Shown: piece by piece, positions 1-9,043 of the stretch
How the letters are laid out: each line of letters starts with the position of its first letter
Numbering within the stretch: the stretch's first letter is position 1
Assembly: GCA_947473305.1 (NCBI GenBank)
Contig: CANJCB010000014.1
Location: 34,128-98,127, forward strand
Direction: 5' to 3'
Length of the DNA: 64,000 bases
Source of the DNA: Rhodospirillales bacterium
GTDB lineage: Bacteria; Pseudomonadota; Alphaproteobacteria; ATCC43930; CGMCC-115725
Notes under the pieces: model-generated
What the model saw: only the letters and a program-made list of their open reading frames with translations
What the model was told of the DNA's origin: nothing
Database searches by the model: none
Position numbers and translations under genes: made by a program

Positions 1-93
1 CGCAGAAATCATCGTCTTTCCGCAATACTGAAATCCGAGGGATCGGTTATTCTGCGATCCTGGCTGTCCGCCATCGATCCTGCGCAGAGGGCG

Positions 94-1167
94 ATGCACA
101 TGGAAAATGATCCGAACCCGCCCAACTCCACCATGAAGGCTGCCGTGACTTTGGGCTACGGCGGCTTGGAGCAACTCGTCTACAAGGACGTTCCCGTCCC
201 CAAGCCCGGCCCGGACGATGTTCTTGTCAAGGTCGGGGCCTGCGGCCTTAACAATACCGACATCTGGTTCCGCGAGGGCCGCTACGGTTCCTCCGACGAT
301 CCCAAGGCCCGCACGGGTCCCAGCCGGACCGCGAACGCCTTTCCCCGCATCCAGGGAACCGATGTTGTCGGACGGATCGTCGAGGTCGGAGCCGGCGTCG
401 CCGCCTCGCGGATCGGCGAACGCGTCATCGTGAACAATACCCTCTACGGCGAGGGCTACGGCGTCGGTTATGTCGGGGGTGTCGGCTCGCACCGCGATGG
501 TGGCTACGCGGAATATTGCGCGGTCCCCGCCGACAACGCGATGGAGATCGATTCGCCCCTTTCCGATGCGGAGCTGGCGACCTTCCCCTGCGCCTATTCC
601 ACCGCCGAGCACATGCTGTCGAGAGCCCGCGTCTCGGGCGATGACACTGTGCTGATTACGGGGGCCTCGGGGGGCGTCGGATCGGCGCTCGTCCAGCTGG
701 CAAAACTGCGGGGCGCCCGCGTCGTGGCGCTCGCCAGCGCGCGGAAGCTCGATCTTGTCAGATCCCTGGCGCCCGACGCCGCCGTCGCCTACGACGAGGG
801 AGATCCGGTGAAAGCCGTGCGCGACGCCATCGGCCGGGAGGATGTCGATGTGGCGCTCGACGTGGTCGGCGGGCGGTTCTTCACCCCGCTCATGACCTTG
901 CTGCGCAAACGGGGGCGCTACGTGACCGCCGGCGCGATCGACAATCCCCTCGTTCAACTCGACTTGCGAACGGTCTATTTGAAGCAGCTCGACCTGTCGG
1001 GCATCAGCCTGTCCCGGCGAGAGGATTTCGCGGCGCTCCTCGGCTATATCCGCCAAGGTCGCATCCGGCCCCTGCTGCACAAGACCTTTCCGCTGTCGGA
1101 AATCCATCAGGCTCAGACCGAATTTCTGGCGAAATCCTTTTTCGGCAAGATGGTCGTCATCCCCTGA
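94..1167 (+). CDS. MDR-family NAD(P)-dependent alcohol dehydrogenase / quinone oxidoreductase-like
   Basis: Medium-chain dehydrogenase/reductase of about 357 residues, the usual length. The N-terminal GroES-like domain includes CGLNNTD near residue 50. The Rossmann cofactor site GASGGVGSALVQLAK lies near residue 190. The usual GHE catalytic-zinc motif is replaced by GTDVVG, so it is more like zinc-free quinone oxidoreductases than true zinc alcohol dehydrogenases; the substrate cannot be told. An AGAGGG ribosome-binding site at 85-91 sits 8 bases before an ATG at 100, which is in frame with the ATG at 94, so either may be the start. It is monocistronic, followed by a small secreted-protein gene after an inverted repeat. 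Confidence 0.85.
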   Translation: MHMENDPNPPNSTMKAAVTLGYGGLEQLVYKDVPVPKPGPDDVLVKVGACGLNNTDIWFREGRYGSSDDPKARTGPSRTANAFPRIQGTDVVGRIVEVGAGVAASRIGERVIVNNTLYGEGYGVGYVGGVGSHRDGGYAEYCAVPADNAMEIDSPLSDAELATFPCAYSTAEHMLSRARVSGDDTVLITGASGGVGSALVQLAKLRGARVVALASARKLDLVRSLAPDAAVAYDEGDPVKAVRDAIGREDVDVALDVVGGRFFTPLMTLLRKRGRYVTAGAIDNPLVQLDLRTVYLKQLDLSGISLSRREDFAALLGYIRQGRIRPLLHKTFPLSEIHQAQTEFLAKSFFGKMVVIP

Positions 1168-1209
1168 GGAGCGAGGGCCAACAGATAATTGGCCCCGCTC
1201 CCAATCGTC

Positions 1210-1244
1210 GTCTCTGTCAGACTGGAAAATTCAAGTCTGGAGAC
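1210..1244. repeat. inverted repeat / hairpin in intergenic region
   Basis: Two arms, GTCTC plus CAGACT (1210-1214 and 1218-1223) and AGTCTG plus GAGAC (1234-1244), can pair over 11 positions with a 3-base bulge and a 10-base loop. No T run follows, so it is not a classic terminator. It lies between the dehydrogenase and the small secreted-protein gene and could be an operator or an mRNA 3'-end structure; the role is unknown. Confidence 0.5.
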
Positions 1245-1360
1245 CGTTAGGGAGTTTCCGCGTCCCTGTGCTGCCCTTCCATGGAACATCGCCGAAGGCC
1301 GGGAGTTATGGATCGGTGGGCACCCTTGCCCATCCCGGATTTGGTTTGGAGTATCTCCCG

Positions 1361-1657
1361 ATGAAAGCACCCTTCTTCGCCCTTGCTCTTTTGATGGCAA
1401 CAGCCAGTCTCGCGATGGCGCAATCGAACGGCGGCAGCGGGGCATCAGGCGGACAGGGTTCGGCGGCTTCAGACCAAACCTTGGGAACGCAGAGCCAGAG
1501 CGCGCGCAATACCCTGCCGGGTCAGGCAGGCTGCGCCGATCCTACGGTGGCTCGTTCCAATGTCCCGGGCCTTTATCGTAACGCCCCGTCCGATCTGCCT
1601 TCCTCGGGGGCGCCGACGACGCCGCCGACGCGGACGGCCGCCAACGCCTGCAAGTAA
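1361..1657 (+). CDS. small secreted protein of unknown function
   Basis: A 98-residue protein with a clear Sec signal peptide: MKAPFF, a hydrophobic ALALLMATASLA core, and a likely cleavage after AMA-Q near residue 20. The mature part is Gly/Ser/Ala/Pro/Thr-rich, with two cysteines (GQAGCADP and the penultimate NACK) that could form a disulfide in the periplasm. I do not recognise the family. The ATG at 1361 was chosen over one further upstream (1268) because the signal peptide begins exactly there. A strong terminator follows directly, so it is probably a single-gene transcript. Confidence 0.7.
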   Translation: MKAPFFALALLMATASLAMAQSNGGSGASGGQGSAASDQTLGTQSQSARNTLPGQAGCADPTVARSNVPGLYRNAPSDLPSSGAPTTPPTRTAANACK

Positions 1658-1676
1658 CCGAGGCGAGACGCCTTTT

Positions 1677-1704
1677 AAAAGCCCCGCTTTCCGCGGGGCT
1701 TTTT
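1677..1704 (+). terminator. Rho-independent terminator
   Basis: Perfect 7-bp GC stem GCCCCGC / GCGGGGC (1681-1687 and 1693-1699) with a 5-base loop, flanked by AAAA on the left and TTTTT on the right. The symmetry means it could also end the convergent SDR transcript coming from the right. Confidence 0.9.
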
Positions 1705-1708
1705 GCTG

Positions 1709-2440
1709 TCAGCCCCGCGCCAGGAAGGGCTGACCGACCGGCAGCATCAGAGTTTCCAGCACATTGGTCTCATCCGGCATGCCGGCGATGGTCACGATCA
1801 TCCGGCCGATTTCCTCCGCCCGCATGGAAACCCGCGGCGGCCGACCTTCCATTCCCGGCGAGAGCTCGGTGACCGTGGCGCCGGGATGAAGGATCGTCGC
1901 GGTGATATTATGCTCCCGCCCCTCGATCGCCAGGGAAAGGTTCATGGCGGTAAGCGCCGCCTTGGTGGCCGCATAGGGCAAGCCGTTCGGGCGCGGCGTT
2001 CGGGAGGCGATGCTGCCGATCGTGATGATACGGCCCCGGTTCTGGACCTTCATGATCTTGACCGCTTCCCGGCTGCAGAGGAATACCGAGGTCATGTTCG
2101 CCTCGAGAAGCGCATGCCACTCGGCCAAGGTCCATTCCTCCAGGGGCCGCTCGCCGCCGCCGATGCCCGCGTTGTTGACGAGGAGATCAAGACGGCCATG
2201 GTCCTTTTGGACCCGGTCGAACAACGCCAGGACCTGTTCCTCGGAGGTGACGTCGGTGGGAACGGGAACCGCGATCCCGCCCGCCTCGCGAATCGTCCTG
2301 GCGACGCCCTCCAGCCGGTCCTTGCGGCGGGCGGCGAGCAGGACAGTCGCCCCCTCGGCCGCCAGAGCGACCGCCGTCGCGGCGCCGATACCGGAGCTTG
2401 CCCCCGTCACGATCGCGATCCGCCCCTGAAGCAATGCCAT
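1709..2440 (-). CDS. short-chain dehydrogenase/reductase (SDR), YdfG-like
   Basis: Classical SDR of 243 residues. It shows the NAD(P) motif TGASSGIGAA near residue 12, the structural NNAG motif near residue 88, and the catalytic Ser (IGSIAS) with YAATK Tyr-Lys near residues 150-155. It should reduce or oxidise a small carbonyl or alcohol in the cytosol; the closest general resemblance is to clan-41-type serine/3-hydroxy acid dehydrogenases. The ATG at 2440 is preceded by an AGAGGGGA ribosome-binding site, so the 19-residue upstream extension is rejected. It is transcribed divergently from the alpha/beta-hydrolase gene. Confidence 0.88.
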   Translation of the reverse strand: MALLQGRIAIVTGASSGIGAATAVALAAEGATVLLAARRKDRLEGVARTIREAGGIAVPVPTDVTSEEQVLALFDRVQKDHGRLDLLVNNAGIGGGERPLEEWTLAEWHALLEANMTSVFLCSREAVKIMKVQNRGRIITIGSIASRTPRPNGLPYAATKAALTAMNLSLAIEGREHNITATILHPGATVTELSPGMEGRPPRVSMRAEEIGRMIVTIAGMPDETNVLETLMLPVGQPFLARG

Positions 2441-2547
2441 TTCTGTCCCCTCTTGTGAGTTCCTCGTGACCGTCGGCCCGAAACCCAGGATTGTCACCCT
2501 ATAGAGCCGGACTATACTGCCCGACTTCGCGGCCAGAGGAACCCATC

Positions 2548-3414
2548 ATGATCGCTGCAAAGCCGCCCCATGAAGTCATCGTCGAGGATGTCGAATACCA
2601 GCGTCAGGGTGATCGCGCCCTGCTGGCCCGCCTCTACCGCCCGAAAGGCGACGGCCCCTTCCCCGCTGTGGTGGATGTTCATGGCGGGGCCTGGGTCGGC
2701 AGCGACCGCCTCGGCAATGTCGAGTTTGATACGGCTCTGGCGAAGAACGGGATCGTCGTCCTGGCGCTGGATTTCCGGATGCCGCCGGAGGCCACCTACC
2801 CCGCCTCCCTAGCCGATATCAATCTCGGCATCCGCTGGCTGAAGGCCCATGCGAAGGAATGCGGAACGAGCCCCGACCAGATCGGCGGCTTCGGCACTTC
2901 AAGCGGCGGGCACCAGATCCTGCTCGCGGCGATGCGCCCGCACGACCCGCGCTATGCCGCATTGCCCATGGCGGACGAACATCAGGTCGATGCTCAATTG
3001 GCCTTCGTCATCTCGGCCTATGGGATCATCGACCCGCTCGACCGCTATCACTTGGTGAAGCGGATCGGCAATGCCCAGATCGCCAAGAATCACGATCTCT
3101 TCTGGCTCACCGAGGAAGCCATGAGCGAGGGCAGTCCCGCCCTGATCCTGAAGCGCGGCGAGCCCGCCGATCTGCCGCCGGCGCTTTTCTTCCAGGGAAC
3201 GGCCGAGGAATTCACCACGGCGGCGCAGCTTGAAGATTTCGCCTCCGCCTACCGGAAAGCCGGAGGCGAGGCGGAAATCCATTTGTTTGAAGGCGAGAAA
3301 CACATCTTCCTGCGGGAGAAGCCCAGCGGCGAAAACACCCTGAAGGCCATCGATCTCGTGACCGCCTTCGTCAAAAAGCATTCGGAAGGCGCGCTCACCC
3401 CACCGCGAGCTTGA
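2548..3414 (+). CDS. alpha/beta hydrolase, esterase/lipase (HSL-like) family
   Basis: A 288-residue alpha/beta-hydrolase. The oxyanion-hole motif HGGAW is near residue 46, the nucleophile elbow GTSSGG near residue 115 (serine in G-x-S-x-G), and a C-terminal His lies in GEKHIFL, as in the hormone-sensitive-lipase (family IV) group. It likely hydrolyses a short-chain ester or carbamate in the cytosol. The ATG at 2548 has an AGAGGA site 7 bases upstream and no signal peptide. Its 3' end overlaps the convergent downstream gene by 20 bases. Confidence 0.85.
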   Translation: MIAAKPPHEVIVEDVEYQRQGDRALLARLYRPKGDGPFPAVVDVHGGAWVGSDRLGNVEFDTALAKNGIVVLALDFRMPPEATYPASLADINLGIRWLKAHAKECGTSPDQIGGFGTSSGGHQILLAAMRPHDPRYAALPMADEHQVDAQLAFVISAYGIIDPLDRYHLVKRIGNAQIAKNHDLFWLTEEAMSEGSPALILKRGEPADLPPALFFQGTAEEFTTAAQLEDFASAYRKAGGEAEIHLFEGEKHIFLREKPSGENTLKAIDLVTAFVKKHSEGALTPPRA

Positions 3415-3715
3415 GCTGCCATTCGATGGCTTCGAACTGGCTGATGTCGGAGAGGAAGCTCAAGCCACCCCGGTCGCGGAAAAGATGACAGCTGAAGCGG
3501 TACCAGACGCCCTGCAGGATCAGCACGCCTTCGAATTCGCAAGCCTCTCCGCCGTCTTCCTCCCGCTGGCTGCGGATGAGGCGCGGGATCACCTTCGTCG
3601 CCTCGCCGGCCCCGGAGCCCACGCGCCCCATGAGGCATCCTTCGCATAAGACTTCTTCGAGGCCCACGCCGTAGCGTTGCGTGAGGAATTCATCGACGTG
3701 GCCAAAGGCTTCCAT
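3395..3715 (-). CDS. hypothetical protein, 106 residues
   Basis: Small acidic soluble protein starting MEAFGHVDEF; the ATG at 3715 has GGAGGA four bases upstream, which supports this start over one at 3763. It contains two cysteines in CEGCLMGRVG and another two further on, with no signal peptide or membrane span. I do not recognise the family. It is convergent with and overlaps the hydrolase, and it lies downstream of the D-2-hydroxyacid dehydrogenase on the same strand (56-base gap), so the two may be co-transcribed. Confidence 0.6.
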   Translation of the reverse strand: MEAFGHVDEFLTQRYGVGLEEVLCEGCLMGRVGSGAGEATKVIPRLIRSQREEDGGEACEFEGVLILQGVWYRFSCHLFRDRGGLSFLSDISQFEAIEWQLKLAVG

Positions 3716-3771
3716 ATCGTCCTCCAAGCGAATGGGAGGAGCGTAAATCCGCAAAGAGAACAAATCAAGAA

Positions 3772-4728
3772 CTATATCTGGCCGAGGTCGATCGGGGAAA
3801 TGAGCCTGCCCGTGGCGAGGAAGCTTTCCACATTGGCAATCACGAGCCTGCGGGTATCCGCCTGGGATTCCCTCGTCTGAACCGCGACATGCGGGGTCAT
3901 GACGACATTGTCGAGCGCCAGAAGCCGGGCCGGCACGTCAGGCTCGCCCTCCAGCACATCGACGCCGGCCGCCCCCAGCACCTTCCGTTCCAGGGCATCG
4001 ATGAGCGCCTCCTGATCGACGATCTCGCCCCGCGCGATATTGACGAGGCAACCCTCAGGCCCCAGTGCGGCGATCAAGGCGGCATCCACGCTCCCCCGGG
4101 TTTGCGGGGTCAAGGGACAGGCGATCACCAGGTCGTCGCACCACTCCGCCATGAGCTTGAGATCGGCGAAATAGCGATAGGGCAGCCCAGCGCGCGGACT
4201 GCGGTTGTGGTAGCCGACCTCGCATCCGAAAGCGGCGATGCGCTTGGCGGCCGCCCCGCCGATCCCGCCCATCCCGTAGATTCCGACGCGCCGCCCCGCG
4301 AAGCGCCGCGCCGAACGGAAGCGGCTCCCGGGCCAGCGCCCGGTGCGGACGAAGCGATCCGCTTCCGAAATGCCCCTGACGCAGTCGAGCAGAAGGCCCA
4401 CGGCGTGATCCGCGCCGCAGACATCCTTGGTTCCCCGCGCGTTCGAGAGAGCGATGCCCCGCGCCTTCAGGGCCTTCACGTCGATGTAGTCGTAGCCCGC
4501 GCCGGAAGTTGCGACGAGCCGCAGCTTCGGCAGCCGGTCCAGCATCGCCACATCGACCTCGGCGATCGAGGCGACCAGCACCTCCGCCGCCGGATCGACA
4601 TCGTCGGGCCAGCGATGGACCTGGAAACGGGTGGCCAGATCGGCCGCGAGCAGCGGATTGACGCCTGCCGCGATCACCGAGCGATCCCGGAAAGGCGGTA
4701 GGAGGGAAAGCGGAGAGGAAGCATCCAT
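3772..4728 (-). CDS. D-2-hydroxyacid dehydrogenase (NAD-dependent)
   Basis: A 318-residue member of the D-isomer-specific 2-hydroxyacid dehydrogenase family. The Rossmann motif GMGGIGGAAAKR is near residue 150. The catalytic Arg (NIARGEIVD), Glu (VLEGEPDVP) and His (TPHVAVQT) are all present in order. It reduces a 2-oxo acid to the D-2-hydroxy acid, in the hydroxypyruvate/glyoxylate reductase-like branch; the exact substrate is not visible. The start at 4728 (MDASSPL) was chosen because upstream sequence translates to nonsense and overlaps the divergent gene. It lies back to back with the M20-type gene over a 100-base promoter region. Confidence 0.88.
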   Translation of the reverse strand: MDASSPLSLLPPFRDRSVIAAGVNPLLAADLATRFQVHRWPDDVDPAAEVLVASIAEVDVAMLDRLPKLRLVATSGAGYDYIDVKALKARGIALSNARGTKDVCGADHAVGLLLDCVRGISEADRFVRTGRWPGSRFRSARRFAGRRVGIYGMGGIGGAAAKRIAAFGCEVGYHNRSPRAGLPYRYFADLKLMAEWCDDLVIACPLTPQTRGSVDAALIAALGPEGCLVNIARGEIVDQEALIDALERKVLGAAGVDVLEGEPDVPARLLALDNVVMTPHVAVQTRESQADTRRLVIANVESFLATGRLISPIDLGQI

Positions 4729-4828
4729 GCCGGGAATGATGCACGACCGGGGGCTTCGCCGCCAGATTGACGAAACGCGACCGATCGCTGACGATGGGAA
4801 AAGACGGGACTTAAGGGGAGTTGGGCGG

Positions 4829-6091
4829 GTGGATAGGAACCAACTCTGGGACAAGGTCATCGCCCAAGTGGATGGAAAAGCCGCCGTCGATCTCTCTCGG
4901 CGCGCGCTCATGATCCCCAGCCTCTCCGGTCAGGAAGAGAACGCCGCCCGCTTCTTCTTCGACGCCATGCAACGCTACGGCATCGATGCGGAGCTGCAGC
5001 CGGTGCCCGAGAGCCCGACCATGAACGCGAGCTGGAACACCATCGGCCGGGTGAAGGGCAAGGGCGGCGGGAAAAGCCTCATCCTCAACGGCCATATGGA
5101 CCACAATCCGACCGCCGACGGCTGGACCAAGGACCCCTTCGGCGGCGTGATCGAAGACGGCTGGCTCTATGGCTTCGTCCATATGAAGGCGGCCGACGCC
5201 TGCTTCATCCTGGCGGCTGATGCGGTACGGAAAGCCGGCATCGCGCTCAAGGGCGATCTCACCATCACCCTGGTCTCGGGCGAATTGCGCGGCGGGGTCG
5301 GCACCAAGCATGCCCTGGCCTCGGGCGTCACCGGGGACTATTTCGTCGTGGGCGAACCGAGCGAACTCGAGATCGTCACCCGCCATACAGGCTCGGTGAC
5401 GCTGAAGCTTCATGTGTTGGGCAAGATGAAGCATTTCGCGACGCGGGACGTGCCCGGCGCGAAGGGGATCAGCGCGATCGAGAAGATCGCGAAAGTGCTG
5501 CCCGCGCTGGGTCCCTGCCACAAGCTGTTGCCGGACCGAAAGAACGGCGGCTGGCTCACCTTCGAGCCGGCGGCCAACTTCGCGGACCTGCCACAGCTCA
5601 ACATGGGATCGATCCGGGGCGGCATCGGGCGCGAGCATAACCCGACGCGGCCGGCGCTGCTGGCCGACCGCTGCACCCTGCAACTCGACATCCGCATCGT
5701 GCCCGGCATGACCAAGCACAGCATTGAAGCGGACCTTAAGCGCCTTCTCGACGGATTCGCCTCGGAAGACGAGGATTTCCGCTACGAGATCGAGCTTGAT
5801 CCCGACAGCTTTCCGCTGCCCTTCGTCGAATCGCCGGATTCCGATATCGCGCGCTGCGTGATCGACGCGCATCGCCACATCAATGGCGAGAACCCGGCGA
5901 TCCGGGAAAATGCGAACATGGGGGCGACCGACGCCCTTTGGCTTTCCCAGGCGGGGGTGCGGGGGCTCATCTACGGACCCACCGGCCGCTATCTCAGTCG
6001 CCCGGACGAGCGCTGCGAGGTCGAAGACCTGGTGCGCGCGACCAAGGCCTATGCCTGCGTCATCGCCGACATCTGCACGCGGGACCGATGA
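4829..6091 (+). CDS. M20/ArgE/DapE-family protein with degenerate metal site
   Basis: A 420-residue homologue of M20 di-zinc amidohydrolases (ArgE, DapE, carboxypeptidase G2). The GTG start at 4829 follows AAGGGGAG by 8 bases. Domain order is normal: catalytic N half, an inserted dimerisation domain from about residue 185, and a catalytic C half. By-eye alignment keeps the first ligand (H89 in GHMDH), the catalytic Glu (E152 in GELRGG) and a ligand Glu (E176 in VGEPS). The bridging Asp before MK is His (H118), the second Glu of the EE pair is Leu (L153), and the final ligand His is Ser (S390 in SRPDE). It may bind one metal or none, so annotation as an ordinary peptidase is unsafe. It overlaps the next gene by ATGA. 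Confidence 0.85.
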   Translation: MDRNQLWDKVIAQVDGKAAVDLSRRALMIPSLSGQEENAARFFFDAMQRYGIDAELQPVPESPTMNASWNTIGRVKGKGGGKSLILNGHMDHNPTADGWTKDPFGGVIEDGWLYGFVHMKAADACFILAADAVRKAGIALKGDLTITLVSGELRGGVGTKHALASGVTGDYFVVGEPSELEIVTRHTGSVTLKLHVLGKMKHFATRDVPGAKGISAIEKIAKVLPALGPCHKLLPDRKNGGWLTFEPAANFADLPQLNMGSIRGGIGREHNPTRPALLADRCTLQLDIRIVPGMTKHSIEADLKRLLDGFASEDEDFRYEIELDPDSFPLPFVESPDSDIARCVIDAHRHINGENPAIRENANMGATDALWLSQAGVRGLIYGPTGRYLSRPDERCEVEDLVRATKAYACVIADICTRDR

Positions 6092-6363
6092 CCGGGATCC
6101 CCGTCTATCATGAGCAGACCAAATGCCTTGTCGGGCATTGGGACTATAAGCCCGACCCGGCCTGGGGAAACTTCATGCGGATCGCGAAGCTCAACCTTCA
6201 GCGCCGTCAATGGCAGATGGTCCCCACGAACCGCCCCCCGCAGCCCAATCGCGACATCTTCGAGATCCGGCTGGAGTGGAACGAGGAACACACCCTCTGC
6301 CTGAAGGCCTGGGTGGTCCGTCCCGACGACCTTCACGGCACCGGCGGCTTCATTCCGGCATAG
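6088..6363 (+). CDS. hypothetical protein, translationally coupled to the M20-like gene
   Basis: A 91-residue soluble protein whose ATG overlaps the stop of the M20-like gene (ATGA), so the two are surely co-translated. It is rich in aromatic residues (GHWDYKPDPAWGNF; RLEWNEEHTLCL) with no signal peptide or membrane segment. I do not recognise the family. The coupling suggests it acts with, or on the same substrate as, the M20-like protein. The longer reading beginning at 5938 is rejected because it runs inside the upstream gene. Confidence 0.7.
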   Translation: MTGIPVYHEQTKCLVGHWDYKPDPAWGNFMRIAKLNLQRRQWQMVPTNRPPQPNRDIFEIRLEWNEEHTLCLKAWVVRPDDLHGTGGFIPA

Positions 6364-6375
6364 AACGGGGCAGCT

Positions 6376-6747
6376 TTAGGTTTCCAGCAGCCGTTTGACC
6401 AGAGCGATCAGTTCGCCTTGATCGAAGGGTTTGGCCAAGGTCGCATCGGCGCCGAGCTTTTCCGCCATGGTCAGGAAATCGGTGCTGCGGCTGCGCCCGC
6501 CGCCCGAGATCGCGACGATGCGAAGGGAGGGGCTGCGGCGCTTCAGATCGATGATGGTCTCGATCCCGTCCTTTTCCGGCATGATGATATCGGTCACCAC
6601 GAGATCGGGCGGCGATTCCTTGAAACGCTGGGTCGCTTCGATGCCATCGGAGGCCGTCGCCACCGAATAGCCGGCGTCGCTCAGAAAATCCTGCAGGCTC
6701 GACCGGACGAGAGGATCGTCGTCGACGACCAGGATCAGCGCGCTCAC
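6376..6747 (-). CDS. single-domain response regulator (CheY-like receiver)
   Basis: A 123-residue receiver domain with no output domain. It has the acidic pocket D9-D10, the phosphoacceptor D53 in VVTDIIMP, Ser81 in the Thr/Ser switch position and Lys106 in LAKPF. It should take phosphate from the upstream kinase, whose last codons overlap its ATG by four bases. With no DNA-binding domain it probably acts through protein contacts or as a phosphate shuttle. Confidence 0.92.
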   Translation of the reverse strand: MSALILVVDDDPLVRSSLQDFLSDAGYSVATASDGIEATQRFKESPPDLVVTDIIMPEKDGIETIIDLKRRSPSLRIVAISGGGRSRSTDFLTMAEKLGADATLAKPFDQGELIALVKRLLET

Positions 6748-8998
6748 TCTGCCTCCCCGGCGGCGCAGGGCAGCAGCACCTCGAAACGCGAGCCTTCGTC
6801 CGGGCGGCTTTCGACGGTTATCGTTCCGCCATGGCTGGTGACGATGCCATGCGCCACGGCAAGCCCGAGCCCGCTGCCAAGGCCGACCGGCTTCGTGGTG
6901 AAAAAGGGCTCGAAGATCCGTTGAAGGGTATTTTCACTCATGCCGCAGCCGGTATCGCTCACGGTCAGCCTGACGATGCAATCGCCCGGACGATCCATGG
7001 CGGCACCATCGGCTGGCAGGTGCTGAGCGTCAAGAGCCACCACGATCCGGCCGGGCTTATCCCCGATCGCCTGGGCTGCATTCGTAACAAGATTAAGCAA
7101 CACCTGGTGGAGTTTCCCCGGATCGGCCTCGACCGGCGGGACCTGCTCGATCCGGGGTTCGAGTTCGATCGTCTCCGGCAGGCTGGCGGCAAGCAGCGTC
7201 AGGGATTGCGTCACGAGATCCCGCAGATCGACCGCTGTCTTTTCAGGCATATCCTTACGGCCGAAGGCGAGGATCTGGCGCACCAATTCCCTCGCCCGCT
7301 CGCCGGCCTGAAGCACGACGCCCAGACGCTCGTAATCGCGTGAGCCCGGTTCCTGGCGCTGGCGGATCAGCTTGCTGAGCCCAATGATCGGCAAGAGCGT
7401 GTTGTTGAGGTCATGGGCGATCCCCCCCGCCAGGGTCCCCAGCGCTTCAAGCTTCTGCGAATGAAGGAAACGCTGTTCCAATTCATGCCGCTCGCGCTCC
7501 GCCGCCCGCAATTCAGTCACGTCGCGCAGGATCCCGATCCAGCGGTCGGGCTGCCCTCCGGCATCGGAGATAAGGCGGAAATCGTGAGAGACGATCCGCA
7601 GGCTCCCATCCGGCCGATGGATCCGATATTCCATCGGCGGCGGCGTCTCGCCGCCCTTCAACATATCCCACCGCATCGCCCCCTCGGCCTTGTCCTTCTC
7701 ATCCAGGAGCGAGGCGAAGGAGGCGAAAGTCGGTTCCGCCGCGGCGGGATCCAGGCCCAGGATCCGATAGGCTTCCCGTGACCACCTGCTCTTGCCGGTA
7801 TGATAGTCGTGCTCGGTGCTGCCGGTCCCCGCGACGCCCTGTGCGACGGCCAGATGCTCCTCGCGCTGGCGCAAAGCGGTTTCCGCCTCGTGGCGTTCCG
7901 TCTCCCTTCGGATGAGAAGATTGAAAGCCGTCTGCTCCGCATCGGACATTTCCGTCACTTCGCGGACCGAACTCGACACCGCTGCCACCGGCTCGCCCCG
8001 TCCGAGCGCCAGGGCCGAATCCGCCAGTGCGCGCATGGATTGGCGAACGCGGTCCCCGATCCAAAGAGCGACGCCAAGGCCCAGGAGCAACAGCGCCACG
8101 CCGCCTGCGACGATGCTCCAGAGGAACTTATGGGTCTGGGCATCGAGCAACGCCCTCGGGACCCCGACTCCCGTGTGCCATCCGGTGAGGGGGACCGCTT
8201 CGAGGCAATATAGACCTCTACCCCTTCGGGCGTGCGATCCTCGAAGGTGATCTCGTCGACCGGCAGCATTTTCGCCCGATGGTCGGGCAGCATCGGCTTG
8301 CCCATGAAACGATCGAGCCCGACGTTTCGACCGATAATGATGCCATTTCGATCGATAATGGCGACGCTCCAGGCCGCAGGCACTTCCTGTTCCTGGAAAA
8401 TCTTGCTGATTTCAACCGCCGGTATGGTCATCGCCAAGACCCGTCCCGGCGCGTCCATCGGGGGAAGCGGATAGAAGATGGCGATGAGATTCGGTCGGTC
8501 GGGACCAGCGAAAAGGTTGGAAACCTGGGGTCGCCCGGTCGCCAGCGCCCGCTCGACCGCCGTATTGTTGCGAAACGGCGACAAGGCCGCTCCAAACGGT
8601 TCACGGGTATTGAAAAGAGGCACGCCCTTGGCGTCCACCAGCACCATCCAGCCCCCGTTCATCTCGGCCACGGCTCGACTGTGGGCGTAGAAGCGCTCCA
8701 GAGAGTGCTCACCCAGGGCCGGCGCCGTGCTGATGGCGGCCAGCGCACTGATCACTCTCTCGATCCGCTGATCGACCGATGACGAAATGGCGAGCGCGGT
8801 GCGGCGAAGCTGGTTTTGCTCGTCGAGCCTCGCCTGGCGCAGGAATTGATAGGTGAGGATGCCCGAAAAGACGAGGACGGGCAGGATGCCCGCAACCGCG
8901 ATCAGGATCATATGGAGACGGAGCGAATATGTGCGGCGCCGCTTCGATGGCCGCCCTCCCGCACTCTCCGTCGCCGCCCCGCGATCCCGTGCCGCCAT
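6744..8998 (-). pseudogene. membrane sensor histidine kinase, split by a one-base frameshift
   Basis: Two reading frames together make one kinase of about 750 residues. The first (from 8998) has a basic N terminus, a membrane span (LHMILIAVAGILPVLVFSG) and a periplasmic dCache/PDC-like sensor domain. The second (to 6744) has the second span (FLWSIVAGGVALLLLGLG), a HAMP-like linker, a PAS domain, the HisKA box with phosphorylated His in GGIAHDLNNT, and HATPase N, G1 and G2 boxes (NLVTNAAQ, DTGCGMS, GSGLGLA). The break maps to five G residues at 8189-8193; a sixth would join the frames and give SPLTGWHTGVGVP, the expected end of the sensor domain. Either a real mutation or a sequencing error. 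If the break is real, the kinase would not span the membrane correctly. Confidence 0.85.
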
Positions 8999-9043
8999 TA
9001 CCGTCGGCGACCCGTCATTCGCCTGGATATCCGGTCAAAAGCA

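Noticed and set aside
6744..8998. Programmed -1 frameshifting to make the full kinase
   Set aside because: The site TCC CCC T is not a canonical slippery heptamer and the run is only five bases; a lost base is the simpler explanation.
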